DNA from: Amniculibacterium aquaticum
GTDB taxonomy: Bacteria > Bacteroidota > Bacteroidia > Flavobacteriales > Weeksellaceae
Reading direction: 5' to 3'
Length of the DNA: 64,000 nucleotides
NCBI RefSeq assembly: GCF_003852705.1
Contig: NZ_REFA01000003.1
Location: 1 to 64,000, forward strand
This document shows, in pieces, positions 43,198 through 52,511 of the stretch; the first letter of the stretch is position 1; every line of letters begins with the position of its first letter. Made by a program: the position numbers and the translations under genes. Under the pieces are notes generated by a model. It did no database searches, was not told where the DNA came from, and worked only from the letters and a program-made list of their open reading frames with translations.

Positions 43198-44805
43198 TTA
43201 TGCCATTTGAGGATGGATGCCCCAAGCATTCATATTGGAAAGTTGGAAATCCAATTTATATTTTTCCGGAATCGTTTCTTCATTTAACATTGCTCCTAAC
43301 TTGATGGAAGGGAAGATTTCCTCGTAAGTTAACATTTGGTTCAATGAAATTCTTCTGTAGATGTGGGATCTGGTAAGGTTTTTCATATCATCTAATCCTG
43401 AAGCCCCAAGCATTTCTACAAAATTTTCTATAGTCCCTTTGTGATAATTGGCAACACGAACTTTTTTATCATCGACCACCAATCCGACAGTCAATTTAGG
43501 ATCTTGAGTTGCAATTCCGGTAGGACACTTGTTGGTGTTGCACAACAAAGCTTGGATACAACCCAAAGCCATCATCATGGCTCTTGCCGAGTTACAAGTA
43601 TCTGCACCTAGAGCTAGGGCACGAGCAACATGGAATGCCGAAGTAATTTTTCCTGAAGCGATAATTTTAATGTGCTGACGAATATTAAGACCGTTCAAAA
43701 TATTATGAACAAAATCCAATCCGTCCAACATTGGTGCACCTAAATAATTAGAAAACTCTTGTGGAGCTGCACCTGTACCACCTTCACCACCATCAACGGT
43801 AATAAAATCCGGATAGATATCCAAATGGATCATCGCTTTACAAATGGAGATAAATTCGCTCTTATGACCGATACACAATTTAAAACCAACAGGCTTCCCT
43901 CCGGACAATTCTCTTAATTTACCAATGAACTGAATCATCTCAATTGGAGTACTGAAAGCCGAGTGATACGGTGGAGAAGCAATGGTTGTATGCGGTTTTA
44001 CATGTCGAATTTTAGCAATTTCTTCTGTATTTTTAGAAGCCGGCAAGATTCCTCCATGACCCGGTTTGGCTCCTTGAGAAATTTTCAGCTCAATCATTTT
44101 CACATTTGCTATTTTAGATTTCTCAGCAAAAAGTTCAGGATTGAAGTTTCCGTGTTCGTCACGGCACCCGAAGTAACCGGTACCGATTTGCCAGATGATA
44201 TCTCCACCTTGTTTTAAGTGGAAATCCGAAAGTCCACCTTCTCCAGAGTTGTGGGCAAAGCCACCGATTTTAGCACCTCCATTCAGAGCTTCAATCGCTT
44301 GGGAACTAAGAGATCCGTAACTCATTGCAGAAACATTTAAGATGGATGCTGAATAGGGTTGTTTGCAATCTTTATTTCCGAACATCACTCTTGGGTTGTG
44401 GTTAAGAGATGCAAAAGCTTTAGGAGCCACAGAATGACACATCCACTCATAACCTTCGGCATAAACATCAAGCTGAGTTCCAAACGGAATGGTTTCTAAT
44501 TCTTTTTTGGCTCTTTGGTAAATGGTCGAACGATCCACACGATTGATGGGTCTTCCGTCGATATCCGATTCGATAAAATATTGATACAATTTTGGTCTTA
44601 GCTCTTCAAGCACATATCTCATTCTACCGAACAATGGATAAATCCTTTTGATGGCGTGCTTGTTTTGATACATATCTTGGTATCCCATTAGGGTAAATAC
44701 CAACAAAACTGCTAAAACGACAAACCAATTGGCACTGATAAAAATTCCAAGTGCTATAGTGATTAAAATTAATACACTAGAAACGATAACAAACTGTTTA
44801 CGCAT
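43198..44805 (-). CDS. FMN-binding glutamate-synthase-like membrane protein
   Basis: A 535-aa protein. Two N-terminal membrane helices (about 7-45) are followed by a domain like the FMN (alpha2) part of glutamate synthase: MSYGSLSSQAIEALNGGAKIGG (about 160-181), HNSGEGGLSD, KPGHGGILP, SPPYHSAFS, DGGEGGTGAAP (about 339-349), and CNTNKCPTGIATQDP (about 419-433), the cysteine-rich segment that binds the 3Fe-4S cluster in GltB. It has no glutaminase domain, so it is not a complete GOGAT. The electron partner and substrate are unknown. Confidence 0.9.
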   Translation of the reverse strand: MRKQFVIVSSVLILITIALGIFISANWFVVLAVLLVFTLMGYQDMYQNKHAIKRIYPLFGRMRYVLEELRPKLYQYFIESDIDGRPINRVDRSTIYQRAKKELETIPFGTQLDVYAEGYEWMCHSVAPKAFASLNHNPRVMFGNKDCKQPYSASILNVSAMSYGSLSSQAIEALNGGAKIGGFAHNSGEGGLSDFHLKQGGDIIWQIGTGYFGCRDEHGNFNPELFAEKSKIANVKMIELKISQGAKPGHGGILPASKNTEEIAKIRHVKPHTTIASPPYHSAFSTPIEMIQFIGKLRELSGGKPVGFKLCIGHKSEFISICKAMIHLDIYPDFITVDGGEGGTGAAPQEFSNYLGAPMLDGLDFVHNILNGLNIRQHIKIIASGKITSAFHVARALALGADTCNSARAMMMALGCIQALLCNTNKCPTGIATQDPKLTVGLVVDDKKVRVANYHKGTIENFVEMLGASGLDDMKNLTRSHIYRRISLNQMLTYEEIFPSIKLGAMLNEETIPEKYKLDFQLSNMNAWGIHPQMA

Positions 44806-44852
44806 GATGGATGTTTTTCAATTTTTACTTTCAGGTTACTTTTTAAAAAACG

Positions 44853-44878
44853 CAAATTTATGAATTATTTCAATACAA
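44853..44878 (-). promoter_or_regulatory. Possible promoter of the GltS-like / HD operon
   Basis: On the minus strand TAAATTTG (plus-strand 44853-44860) fits the -7 box; a TTG lies 15 bp upstream (44876-44878), shorter than the usual spacing. It is about 50 bp before the start codon. Confidence 0.4.
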
Positions 44879-44965
44879 AACCTATACATTTTGCACCGTC
44901 TAAAACATTCAGAACAACAAGTCATACAAAATCTTATACCACATTGATTCTCCGCAACATAAAGA

Positions 44966-45319
44966 CTAATCCATTTCTTCTAAAATTGATTTCAGAACCT
45001 GTGCTTGATTAAATTTTTCGTCTTTTGCTCCAAATAACAGACATAATAATCCCTTTTTAGAAAAATCGTTGAGCCGTTTCAGCTCCTCGACTTTGTCTTT
45101 CAATTCATTTCTGTACCTATCAGAAAATTCCTGAAAGCGTTCTGGATCGTGGTTAAACCATTTTCTAAGTTCGGTACTTGGTGCGAGATCTTTGTCCCAT
45201 TCATCCAAATGCGCTTCCTCTTTAGAAATGCCTCTTGGCCAAAGCCTATCGATCAAAATTCTGTATCCATCGTCTTTTGAGGCCGGTAGATAAATTCTTT
45301 TTAAAATGATATTTCCCAT
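44966..45319 (-). CDS. DUF488 family protein
   Basis: A 117-aa small cytoplasmic protein. The pattern ILIDRLWPRGISKEEA (about 21-36), WDKDLAPSTELRKWFNHDPERF (about 41-62) and a closing CLLFGAKDEKFNQAQVL is that of the DUF488/YeaO family. Function is unknown in the family. It lies 11 bp after the methyltransferase gene and is likely in the same transcript. Confidence 0.88.
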   Translation of the reverse strand: MGNIILKRIYLPASKDDGYRILIDRLWPRGISKEEAHLDEWDKDLAPSTELRKWFNHDPERFQEFSDRYRNELKDKVEELKRLNDFSKKGLLCLLFGAKDEKFNQAQVLKSILEEMD

Positions 45320-45330
45320 ACAAAAGTGTT

Positions 45331-46113
45331 TTATGAATTTAAATTGGTCAAATTTGGTTTTTCTGCTACAACGGCAATGGCGATCAAGTTTTTAGAATAT
45401 TTTCTAAAAACTCTTTTCATTTCCATTACATGCTGCCTGGTGTTGGGCTGAGTCAGCAATCTGAATACGATTTTTATGAGTCCCAGCACACCTTCATCGG
45501 CAATCAATCGTTTGGGTTCCAGCAACAGCATAGGAGATTTTATGACCTTTACAATACGAAAACCGCTCTGTTCCAATAACTCTACCCATTCGGTTTGAGT
45601 CAAGGGTCTTGCATTCACCCTACCGGCTTTTGACAAATCTTTGAGCATATTTTTTTTGAAATCAAGCCCCAAATCTTCAGGCTCTAGACCCAATTCATGA
45701 ATTGCATATCGACCTCCAGGTGCAAGTATCCGAAAAGCTTCAGAAATAATTTCAGTTTTTCTATGATCGACTTGCATGGTCAACATGGCCTCTCCAACTA
45801 CTGCATTTGCTGATTGATTTTCTAACCCCGTATAAGCAGCAGATGACTGTAAAAATTTACAATAATCCTGAGGAAATTTTTGTTTCAATTCGGAAATGGT
45901 TTGAGCCTCGATATCTATTCCAAAATAAGAAAAAGGTGCTTGAGACAACAACAGCTGTGTTGTAAAACCTTTTCCTGGAGCAAATTCGACCACCTTTGTC
46001 CGGTTAGAAATATCAAGAGCCTCTATTAGTTTTTCGGTAAGTTCCTTACCTCCGGGGCGCAACACTTTCTTCCCCAATTTGGACAATACCCAAAATCCCT
46101 TTTCTGAACTCAT
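45331..46113 (-). CDS. Class I SAM-dependent methyltransferase
   Basis: A 260-aa enzyme. The SAM motif is VVEFAPGKGFTTQLLL (about 38-53), followed by an acidic residue at the end of the next strand (FGIDIEAQT, about 64-72), then a motif II/III-like segment (VVGEAMLTM) and ILAPGGRYAIHELGL (about 128-142). It resembles UbiE/COG2226-type small-molecule methyltransferases. The substrate is unknown. It is the first of two closely spaced genes (DUF488 follows). Confidence 0.85.
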   Translation of the reverse strand: MSSEKGFWVLSKLGKKVLRPGGKELTEKLIEALDISNRTKVVEFAPGKGFTTQLLLSQAPFSYFGIDIEAQTISELKQKFPQDYCKFLQSSAAYTGLENQSANAVVGEAMLTMQVDHRKTEIISEAFRILAPGGRYAIHELGLEPEDLGLDFKKNMLKDLSKAGRVNARPLTQTEWVELLEQSGFRIVKVIKSPMLLLEPKRLIADEGVLGLIKIVFRLLTQPNTRQHVMEMKRVFRKYSKNLIAIAVVAEKPNLTNLNS

Positions 46114-46287
46114 AATTTAGGTTAAATTTTAGAATTATACGAGCATCTAACTCGAAAGTTAAGTCGAAAAATCGAAGTACGAAGTTAGTAAGAATTGCAA
46201 TTTAAAGACCCATTTGTCCATTTATAAAAATCAACAATAAAGATAGGCAAAAACAATATTTGCAAAAAAATTCTTAAATCCCGACCA

Positions 46288-47133
46288 TTATTGCAGGATC
46301 CACGACATCGGTATCTGCCACAACAACAGATTGTAGGACCTGAAAAAATTGACATGCCCGATCGTTTTTTGTGGAGAATCTGAAACTTTAAGTTCTTGAA
46401 ATTCAACTTTCAACCGAGGGTAAGTTTCTGAAATTAGAGATTTCATGCCTTTCATGGTGACCCAATGATCGTCCTGTGCATAGAGGAACAATGTGGGCTG
46501 ATCCAAAGTTTTTGAAACATCAATGCGGTTGTTTTTCAGTAAAAAATTGGTAGATTCTTTGTGCAAAATCAAAGTTCGCCAATCAAAAGCACAGCCTGCC
46601 GGCAGACTTTCGCCCAAACCCAAATAATGAGCAGGAAAATAATTGAATAAATGCGTTAAAAAAGGCTGTACCACACCAAATCCCAAGGCTGCTGAACAGC
46701 GAACTTTCCAATTCAGATTACCAATGTGCGCCTTTTGCGTGGCTATAAAAATGTATTTTTTAAAAATGGTAGACTGAGGATTCATCCCCATGATAAGCGC
46801 GCCAACAGAATGCCCCAAGCAATACTTTTCGAAGTCAGCAAACTCGAGTTGCAACCAATCTGTAATGGCTTCAAAATCTACAGATCCCCACATTCTCATG
46901 CTGGCTGAAAAGCCCTTCATTTTTTCGGGTTTGGACAATCCTATCCCGCGGTAGTCGTATGTGATGACCGTGAAACCTTGTTTGGAAAAATAATCCGCAA
47001 AAGCAAAATACATCTGCTGTTTTACTCCTGTCGCCGAATTGATTAACAACAATTTCCGAATGGAAAGTTCGGGATGAAAAACATGAAGCGTTAATGGATA
47101 ACCATCTCTAGCATGGACAATTATTTTTTCCAC
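46288..47133 (-). CDS. Alpha/beta-hydrolase, COG4757-like
   Basis: A 281-aa hydrolase. It probably starts with GTG at 47133 (VEKIIVHARDGYPL), since no in-frame ATG fits the first conserved strand. The nucleophile serine is in CLGHSVGALIMG (about 100-111), the oxyanion region is LLINSATGVKQQMY (about 29-42), and the acid and histidine are in YAQDDHWV (about 213-220) and the GHVNFF segment (about 262-267). The family is annotated as predicted esterases or acyl hydrolases without a known substrate. It is 11 bp after the kinase gene. Confidence 0.83.
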   Translation of the reverse strand: MEKIIVHARDGYPLTLHVFHPELSIRKLLLINSATGVKQQMYFAFADYFSKQGFTVITYDYRGIGLSKPEKMKGFSASMRMWGSVDFEAITDWLQLEFADFEKYCLGHSVGALIMGMNPQSTIFKKYIFIATQKAHIGNLNWKVRCSAALGFGVVQPFLTHLFNYFPAHYLGLGESLPAGCAFDWRTLILHKESTNFLLKNNRIDVSKTLDQPTLFLYAQDDHWVTMKGMKSLISETYPRLKVEFQELKVSDSPQKTIGHVNFFRSYNLLLWQIPMSWILQ

Positions 47134-47144
47134 GGTGCATAGAT

Positions 47145-48032
47145 TTACACAAGATCCTTCAAATAGGGCAAACCGGTTTGCGCACCTCTTTTTTGTGCGA
47201 CTTTCATGGCCGAAAAATTACCAAAATCTACGGCTTCTTCAACGGAATTGCCATGACACAAAGCCACTGAAAACCCGGATGTAAAAGCATCGCCCATACC
47301 CATATTGTACTGCAGTGGTAGCTGAGAATTACGCTGATTTTTCATAACACTTCCATTGAAATAAGTGGTTGAATTGTCTTCGTCTCGAATAAATAATTTA
47401 TTGGGATATTTTTTCAAAATGGAATCCGAACTTTCGGTTCCAAAAATCTTAGAAATTTCATTTGATTTGCAGATGATGAAATCCAATTGATCCATCATCT
47501 CACTTGGCAAATGACAAGCCGGAGCAGCGTAGATTCCTACTTTTTTATCGTATTTTTTAGCTAAGGAAACCACAAACTCATTCACTTCCAAAGGCACTTC
47601 TAACTGCAAAAGCACCAAATCGCAAGTTTGAAAATATTTTTCAGCTTCTAAAATATGGCTGTTGGTCAAAGAATAATTGGCTGCCGGAACCACAATAATG
47701 CTGTGTCGTCCCATATCACTCGCCACATACGCTTTACCTGTCTCTTCGTCTTCAATTTCGGACACAAAACCTATATTCACATCTTCTTCCACCAAATGCC
47801 TCATAATTTGTTGACCTGAGGGATCCATCCCTACGCAACCCATCAAATAAGAACTTGCACCCAATCGAGAGACTCCAACTGCCTCATTGGCACCTTTGCC
47901 GCCAAAGAAAGTTTCTGAATTGGAAGCAATTACCGTCTCGTTAAACCCGGGAACCTTGTCCACATACAAAACCAAATCTATAGCACAACTTCCAACCACG
48001 ATGATTTTGGGTTGATGAGAAGAAATATTCAT
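47145..48032 (-). CDS. rbsK: PfkB-family sugar kinase, ribokinase-like
   Basis: A 295-aa kinase; the ATG at 48032 is preferred to a TTG 6 bp upstream. It has VVGSCAIDLVLYVDKVPGFNE (about 11-31), FGGKGANEAVGVSRLGA (about 42-58), the two-glycine signature of ribokinases, and GMGDAFTSGF (about 248-257) with the catalytic aspartate. Ribokinase activity is the best guess, but other sugars are possible. It is followed by the hydrolase gene. Confidence 0.85.
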   Translation of the reverse strand: MNISSHQPKIIVVGSCAIDLVLYVDKVPGFNETVIASNSETFFGGKGANEAVGVSRLGASSYLMGCVGMDPSGQQIMRHLVEEDVNIGFVSEIEDEETGKAYVASDMGRHSIIVVPAANYSLTNSHILEAEKYFQTCDLVLLQLEVPLEVNEFVVSLAKKYDKKVGIYAAPACHLPSEMMDQLDFIICKSNEISKIFGTESSDSILKKYPNKLFIRDEDNSTTYFNGSVMKNQRNSQLPLQYNMGMGDAFTSGFSVALCHGNSVEEAVDFGNFSAMKVAQKRGAQTGLPYLKDLV

Positions 48033-48082
48033 TTTCAAATAAATTTATACAAACTTAATTTATTTTTTCTTGAAAAAAAACA

Positions 48083-48724
48083 TTAGCCTTCGCCAATTTC
48101 TATTAGCTCCATAATAATTTTCACAGGTCTATCTTGGGCATCAAATCCGATGTAAGAAGCGAAAAAGCCCTCAGTTTCGCCTATTTCAAATGCAAAAATG
48201 GAATTGTGCAAGCTTGGGTTGGGCTTCAAAAAGGCATAATTCCTTATCATTTTTTCGCCTTCAAAAAAAGCGTTATGAAAAAATTCTTCATAAATTCCTA
48301 AGAAATCATCTTGCTTTTCTTGGAATAATTTTTCTTCCAATGCATTCAGTTCATTCTGGGTTTCAGCATCCATGAAGCTTCCCATGCCGGATGCAACGGG
48401 AAAACCAAAGATCTCTCCTTTTTTCAAATCTTTTAAATTTTGACCTTCCGTTACGGCCATTTGCCACGACTGGCACACTTCATCCGAAAACACCACTTCG
48501 ACATAAGCAATGCCGTGAGAGTCTTTTTCTTGATGAACAATTACATGATGATCGCCTTTTGGGAAATTGACGGTGAACGGTTTCATGTCGTTAGTCAGCA
48601 AAGGATCGCATGCCAACAACTGTCCGGTTGGCAGGTGCAATTTTCCTGCATCGAAGCTTTCAATCAATGGGTTTTCAACAAAATTTTTGCTGAATAGTTT
48701 TTTTATATTGTCTAAATGATTCAT
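48083..48724 (-). CDS. DUF4241 domain protein
   Basis: A 213-aa cytoplasmic protein. The N-terminal part (GKLHLPTGQLLACDPL, about 27-42; FPKGDHHVIVHQ, about 54-65) and the SGMGSFMDAET segment (about 112-122) with the closing IGFDAQDRPVKIIMEL fit DUF4241, a domain common in immunity-type and hypothetical proteins. No catalytic residues are known. It is a single gene between valS and the kinase. Confidence 0.8.
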   Translation of the reverse strand: MNHLDNIKKLFSKNFVENPLIESFDAGKLHLPTGQLLACDPLLTNDMKPFTVNFPKGDHHVIVHQEKDSHGIAYVEVVFSDEVCQSWQMAVTEGQNLKDLKKGEIFGFPVASGMGSFMDAETQNELNALEEKLFQEKQDDFLGIYEEFFHNAFFEGEKMIRNYAFLKPNPSLHNSIFAFEIGETEGFFASYIGFDAQDRPVKIIMELIEIGEG

Positions 48725-48766
48725 TTTTTTATAAATTTTTCCAGCTGCATTATCAATAATTGAGAA

Positions 48767-48793
48767 TTAAAAAGAGCCATATAAATGGCTCTT
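48767..48793 (-). terminator. Terminator of valS
   Basis: On the minus strand, a 9-bp perfect stem (AAGAGCCAT / ATGGCTCTT, 48772-48780 and 48785-48793) with a 4-nt loop is followed by TTTAA. It starts 8 bp after the valS stop. Confidence 0.88.
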
Positions 48794-48800
48794 AAAAAGA

Positions 48801-51419
48801 CTATAAAGATTGAAGTTTTTCTTTTAAAAGTACGATTTTGTCCTGAGCATCTTTTTGTTTTTTGCGCTCATTTTCTACAATTTCGGGTTTGGCATTCGCA
48901 ACAAATTTCTCGTTGGAAAGTTTCTTTTCTACCGACACCAAGAATCCCTGAAGGTAGGCAATTTCTTCTTCGGTTTTCTTTTTTTCTTCTTCCAAATCCA
49001 AGTTTTCACTCAGCGGAATGGCAACCTCCACAGCTCCTACCAAGAAAGAATAAGTAGACTTATCGGTTTTCTCACCAAATGCAATTTTGGAAATTGTTCC
49101 TAATTTTTCAATTACCGCTTGATTTTCAAAAATCGCAGCATTGGTATAAACTTCTACAGCCTCTCTTGGAGAAATTCCTTTGCTTTGTCTGTAATTTCTA
49201 ATTCCGGAGATGACTTCTTTGGCAAAATCAAAATTGGACAAAGTAACAGCATCAAAAGCATCGGCGGTTTTTTGTTGTGCAACGATAAGGGCTTCTTCTG
49301 TAGATCTTTCAGAAATATTTTGCCACAATTCTTCGGTTAGGAAAGGCATGAAAGGATGCAACAGTTTCATCAGTTCTTCAAAATAAACGATGGTTTTGTT
49401 GTACACTTCTTGGGAAATACCTTCACCATAATTGGGCTTGATGGCTTCTAGATACCATGCACAGAAATCGTCCCAAATCAATTTATACACCAAATGCAAA
49501 GCATCAGAAATTCTGAACTTTTCAAATTGATCTTTTATTTCTACAATGGTTTTATCCAACTGATTTCCGAACCAAGAAATCGCTTGATTTTCTGCTTCGG
49601 TTGCTGGCTTGTCCACTTTTTGCCAACCTTGTATCAATCGGAAAGCATTCCATATTTTGGTGGCAAAATTTCGTCCTTGAACCATCAGTTCTTCATCAAA
49701 AAGAAGATCGTTACCCGCTGAAGAGCTCAACATAATCCCTACTCTAACGCCATCGGCACCGTATTTTTCTATCAGTTCCAAAGGATCTGGAGAGTTCCCC
49801 AAAGATTTGGACATTTTTCTTCTCTGTTTGTCCCTTACAATTCCTGTGAAATATACATTTTTGAACGGTACTTTTCCTTTAAATTCTAATCCTGCCATGA
49901 TCATTCTGGCCACCCAAAAGAAAATAATATCCGGTCCGGTCACCAAATCCGATGTTGGGAAATAGTAATCAAAATCTTTTTGATCTTCATCCTCATTCAT
50001 CCCATCAAAAACAGACATTGGCCACAACCATGAAGAGAACCAAGTATCCAAAGCGTCTTCATCTTGTTTCAGGTGGTCTGTTGTTAACAGTGGGTTATTC
50101 GTTTTTACTTTGGCAAGTTCAAGTGCTTTTTCAACAGTTTCGGCAACGACAAAGTCATTCTCGCCTTCACCATAATAGTACGCAGGGATCTGTTGTCCCC
50201 ACCACAATTGTCGAGAAATATTCCAGTCGCGGATGTTTTCCATCCAATATTTGTAGGTATTTTTGAATTTTTCGGGGTGAAATTTCACCTCATCGTTCAT
50301 CACTACATCCAGAGCAGGCTTGGCAATTTCTGACATTTTCAGGAACCATTGTACAGAAACTTTAGGTTCGATAACGGCTCCTGTTCTTTCGGAAGTTCCT
50401 ACTTTATTAACATAATCTTCAGCTTTTAGCAAAAGATTTTTTTCTTCTAATTCTTTGGCTATTTGTTTTCTAACCTCAAATCTATTTTTCCCTTGATAAT
50501 GGAGGCCGTGTTCGTTCAAATTGGCATCATCGTCCAAACTATCGATCATCGGAAGATTGTGTTTTTGTCCGATTTCGTAGTCGTTGATGTCGTGTGCAGG
50601 TGTTATTTTAAGAGCTCCGGTACCGAATTCTACATCCACATAATCGTCTTCGATAATGGGGACAACGCGGTTCACGATGGGTACAACCACCTTTTTACCT
50701 TTTAGGTGCGCATATTTTTCATCACTTGGATTCACACAAATGGCCACATCGCCAAAAATAGTTTCGGGACGGGTTGTGGCAACGGTAAGATATTCTTCCG
50801 AACCTTCGATTTGGTATTTTAAGAAATATAATTTTCCGTTTTGTTCTTTGAAAATCACCTCCTCATCGGAGATGTTGGTTTTGGCTTCAGGATCCCAATT
50901 GACCATTCTGTATCCACGGTAGATAAGTCCCTTATTGTACAGATCCACAAAAGATTTGATGACTTGTGCTGATAATTTGGGTTCAAGAGTAAAGCGGGTT
51001 CTGTCCCAATCGCAAGAGCAACCCAGTTTTTTCAGTTGCTCCAAAATGGTCCCGCCGTATTGTTCGGTCCAGTCCCAAGCGTGTTTTAAGAAACCTTCTC
51101 TGCCAATTTCATCCTTGGAAATTCCTTCGGCTTTTAGTTTTGCTACTACTTTGGCTTCTGTAGCAATTGAGGCATGGTCTGTACCCGGTACCCAACAAGC
51201 GTTGTAACCGATCATTCTGGCTCTGCGCACCAAGACATCTTGCAAAGTGTTGTTCAGCATATGCCCCATGTGTAGGATCCCAGTTACATTGGGTGGTGGT
51301 ATCACAATGGTGTACGGTGGTTTCTGATTGGGTTCTGAATGAAAATAGCGGTTTTCCAACCAATATTGGTACCATTTTTGTTCAGTAGCTTGTGGATTAT
51401 ATTTTTCGGATATAGACAT
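48801..51419 (-). CDS. valS: Valyl-tRNA synthetase
   Basis: An 872-aa class I synthetase that charges tRNA-Val. The HIGH-type motif is in PPNVTGILHMGHM (about 41-53) and KMSKS in RRKMSKSLGNSPDP (about 532-545). The editing domain contains ATTRPETIFGD (about 213-223). The C-terminus is a charged coiled coil (about 805-872) typical of ValRS. The start MSISEKYNPQATEQKWYQYW fits the family. The gene appears to be transcribed alone. Confidence 0.97.
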   Translation of the reverse strand: MSISEKYNPQATEQKWYQYWLENRYFHSEPNQKPPYTIVIPPPNVTGILHMGHMLNNTLQDVLVRRARMIGYNACWVPGTDHASIATEAKVVAKLKAEGISKDEIGREGFLKHAWDWTEQYGGTILEQLKKLGCSCDWDRTRFTLEPKLSAQVIKSFVDLYNKGLIYRGYRMVNWDPEAKTNISDEEVIFKEQNGKLYFLKYQIEGSEEYLTVATTRPETIFGDVAICVNPSDEKYAHLKGKKVVVPIVNRVVPIIEDDYVDVEFGTGALKITPAHDINDYEIGQKHNLPMIDSLDDDANLNEHGLHYQGKNRFEVRKQIAKELEEKNLLLKAEDYVNKVGTSERTGAVIEPKVSVQWFLKMSEIAKPALDVVMNDEVKFHPEKFKNTYKYWMENIRDWNISRQLWWGQQIPAYYYGEGENDFVVAETVEKALELAKVKTNNPLLTTDHLKQDEDALDTWFSSWLWPMSVFDGMNEDEDQKDFDYYFPTSDLVTGPDIIFFWVARMIMAGLEFKGKVPFKNVYFTGIVRDKQRRKMSKSLGNSPDPLELIEKYGADGVRVGIMLSSSAGNDLLFDEELMVQGRNFATKIWNAFRLIQGWQKVDKPATEAENQAISWFGNQLDKTIVEIKDQFEKFRISDALHLVYKLIWDDFCAWYLEAIKPNYGEGISQEVYNKTIVYFEELMKLLHPFMPFLTEELWQNISERSTEEALIVAQQKTADAFDAVTLSNFDFAKEVISGIRNYRQSKGISPREAVEVYTNAAIFENQAVIEKLGTISKIAFGEKTDKSTYSFLVGAVEVAIPLSENLDLEEEKKKTEEEIAYLQGFLVSVEKKLSNEKFVANAKPEIVENERKKQKDAQDKIVLLKEKLQSL

Positions 51420-51498
51420 GAAAAATTAAATAAAAATTAAAATATCTGCAAAAATAAGCCAAACTAAAAAAATTAAACGAATAAATTGAAATAATTTT

Positions 51499-51506
51499 TA
51501 ACTTTG
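51499..51506 (+). promoter_or_regulatory. -7 box for the DUF1573 gene
   Basis: TAACTTTG fits TAnnTTTG and lies 43 bp before the ATG. A TTG exists only 10 bp upstream, too close to be the -33 box. Confidence 0.45.
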
Positions 51507-51548
51507 CTCGTCAAACATTAATTAACAATTTAAAAATCTAAAAAGAAT

Positions 51549-52007
51549 ATGAAAAAATTATTAGCTGGATTTGCAATGATGGGTGCTGTTGCTTTTGCAT
51601 CTGCACAAACAATTGTAGTAGATAGAGAAACTTATGACTACGGAACCGTTAAAACAGGATCTGATGGACATCGTTATTTTGCAGTAAAAAATACGGGCAA
51701 AAAACCTCTAATCTTATCCAATGTAAAGGCTTCTTGTGGATGTACAACTCCGGAATGGAGCAAAGATCCGATCTTACCTGGGAAAACAGCTCTTATCAAA
51801 GTAGGATACAACACGGCTTCCAACGGTTTCTTTAAAAAGAACATTGAAGTTTTCTCTAACGACCCAGAAAAAAGCAGAATTACCCTAAACATAACAGGTA
51901 CGGTAGATCCAAATGCAAAAGATATTGCAAAAGTAGAACCTTATACTGAAAAAGAATTGAAGCACATCTTCAAAAAGAGAGAAGCCGAATTGAAAAATGC
52001 TAAATAA
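51549..52007 (+). CDS. Secreted DUF1573 protein
   Basis: A 152-aa protein with a signal peptide (MKKLLAGFAMMGAVAFASAQ, cleavage near 20). One DUF1573 immunoglobulin-like domain follows: YDYGTVKTGSDGHRYFAVKNTGKK (about 29-52) and the ASCGCTTPEW motif (about 62-71) with two cysteines, then VFSNDP and LNITGTVD. A charged C-terminal tail follows. Domains of this type are common in Bacteroidetes exported proteins; their role is unknown. It has its own promoter-like box and terminator. Confidence 0.92.
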   Translation: MKKLLAGFAMMGAVAFASAQTIVVDRETYDYGTVKTGSDGHRYFAVKNTGKKPLILSNVKASCGCTTPEWSKDPILPGKTALIKVGYNTASNGFFKKNIEVFSNDPEKSRITLNITGTVDPNAKDIAKVEPYTEKELKHIFKKREAELKNAK

Positions 52008-52014
52008 TATTTAA

Positions 52015-52047
52015 TAAAAAAGAGTAGAAATTTCTACTCTTTTTTTA
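52015..52047. terminator. Bidirectional terminator between DUF1573 gene and rnpB
   Basis: AAAAGAGTAGAAA and TTTCTACTCTTTT form a perfect palindrome flanked by A and T runs. It can end plus-strand transcription of the DUF1573 gene and minus-strand transcription of the RNase P RNA. Confidence 0.9.
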
Positions 52048-52099
52048 TTCCATAAACTCCAATTTTGGAATTAAGTATTTGTATAAATTTAACAAAAAA

Positions 52100-52408
52100 G
52101 CAAGAAAATCTATAAGCCGGATTTTGTACTTCAAAAAAGAAGTGCTTGTTATTTATCTGGCCGCACGGTTACCCGTACGATCTAGCTGCTTACCCCTCGT
52201 CAACGGACGAGCTGCCCTTAACTGACGATATACTTAGCATTGCACCGCATAGAGTTTACCTGGTTTCACTACAGCCGAACTGTACTTGCTTTCTGTTGCA
52301 CTTGTCCTCGTATCGCTACGGAAGGCCGTTAGCCTTTATGCTGCTCTGTGGTGTCCGGACTTTCCTACCCTTTCCTAAGAAAAGATCAACAAGCCGATTT
52401 TCTTGCGC
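52100..52408 (-). ncRNA. rnpB: RNase P RNA (class A)
   Basis: The minus strand carries the conserved RNase P RNA landmarks: GGAAAGTCCGGACACC near the 5' end (plus-strand about 52349-52372), the GAGGGGTAAGCAGCTAG-like segment in the middle, GTAACCGTGCGGCC (about 52159-52174), and the closing ACAAAATCCGGCTTATAG (about 52110-52127). The ends pair as helix P1 (GCAAGAAAATC at 52396-52406 with its complement at 52100-52110), which defines the extent. It matures tRNA 5' ends together with RnpA. A -7 box lies directly upstream. Confidence 0.93.
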
Positions 52409-52411
52409 TTG

Positions 52412-52419
52412 CAAAAGTA
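52412..52419 (-). promoter_or_regulatory. -7 box of rnpB
   Basis: TACTTTTG on the minus strand fits TAnnTTTG and is 4-6 bp upstream of the 5' strand of helix P1, where the RNA should begin. Confidence 0.65.
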
Positions 52420-52511
52420 AGTTTTTTTCTAAGTCGAAAATTTATTTTTTACAAAAAATCCGTCGTTCTCGCTTCAAATTTATTATCTTCGTTTTTATAA
52501 ACGAAAAAAAA

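Noticed and set aside
46185-46406. Cys/Gly-rich 73-codon frame on the minus strand
   Set aside because: It overlaps the 3' end of the alpha/beta-hydrolase gene in another frame and runs into intergenic DNA; no support as a gene.
52146-52511. N-terminal extension of the sigma factor
   Set aside because: The region is the RNase P RNA gene on the other strand; the translated residues have no similarity to sigma factors.
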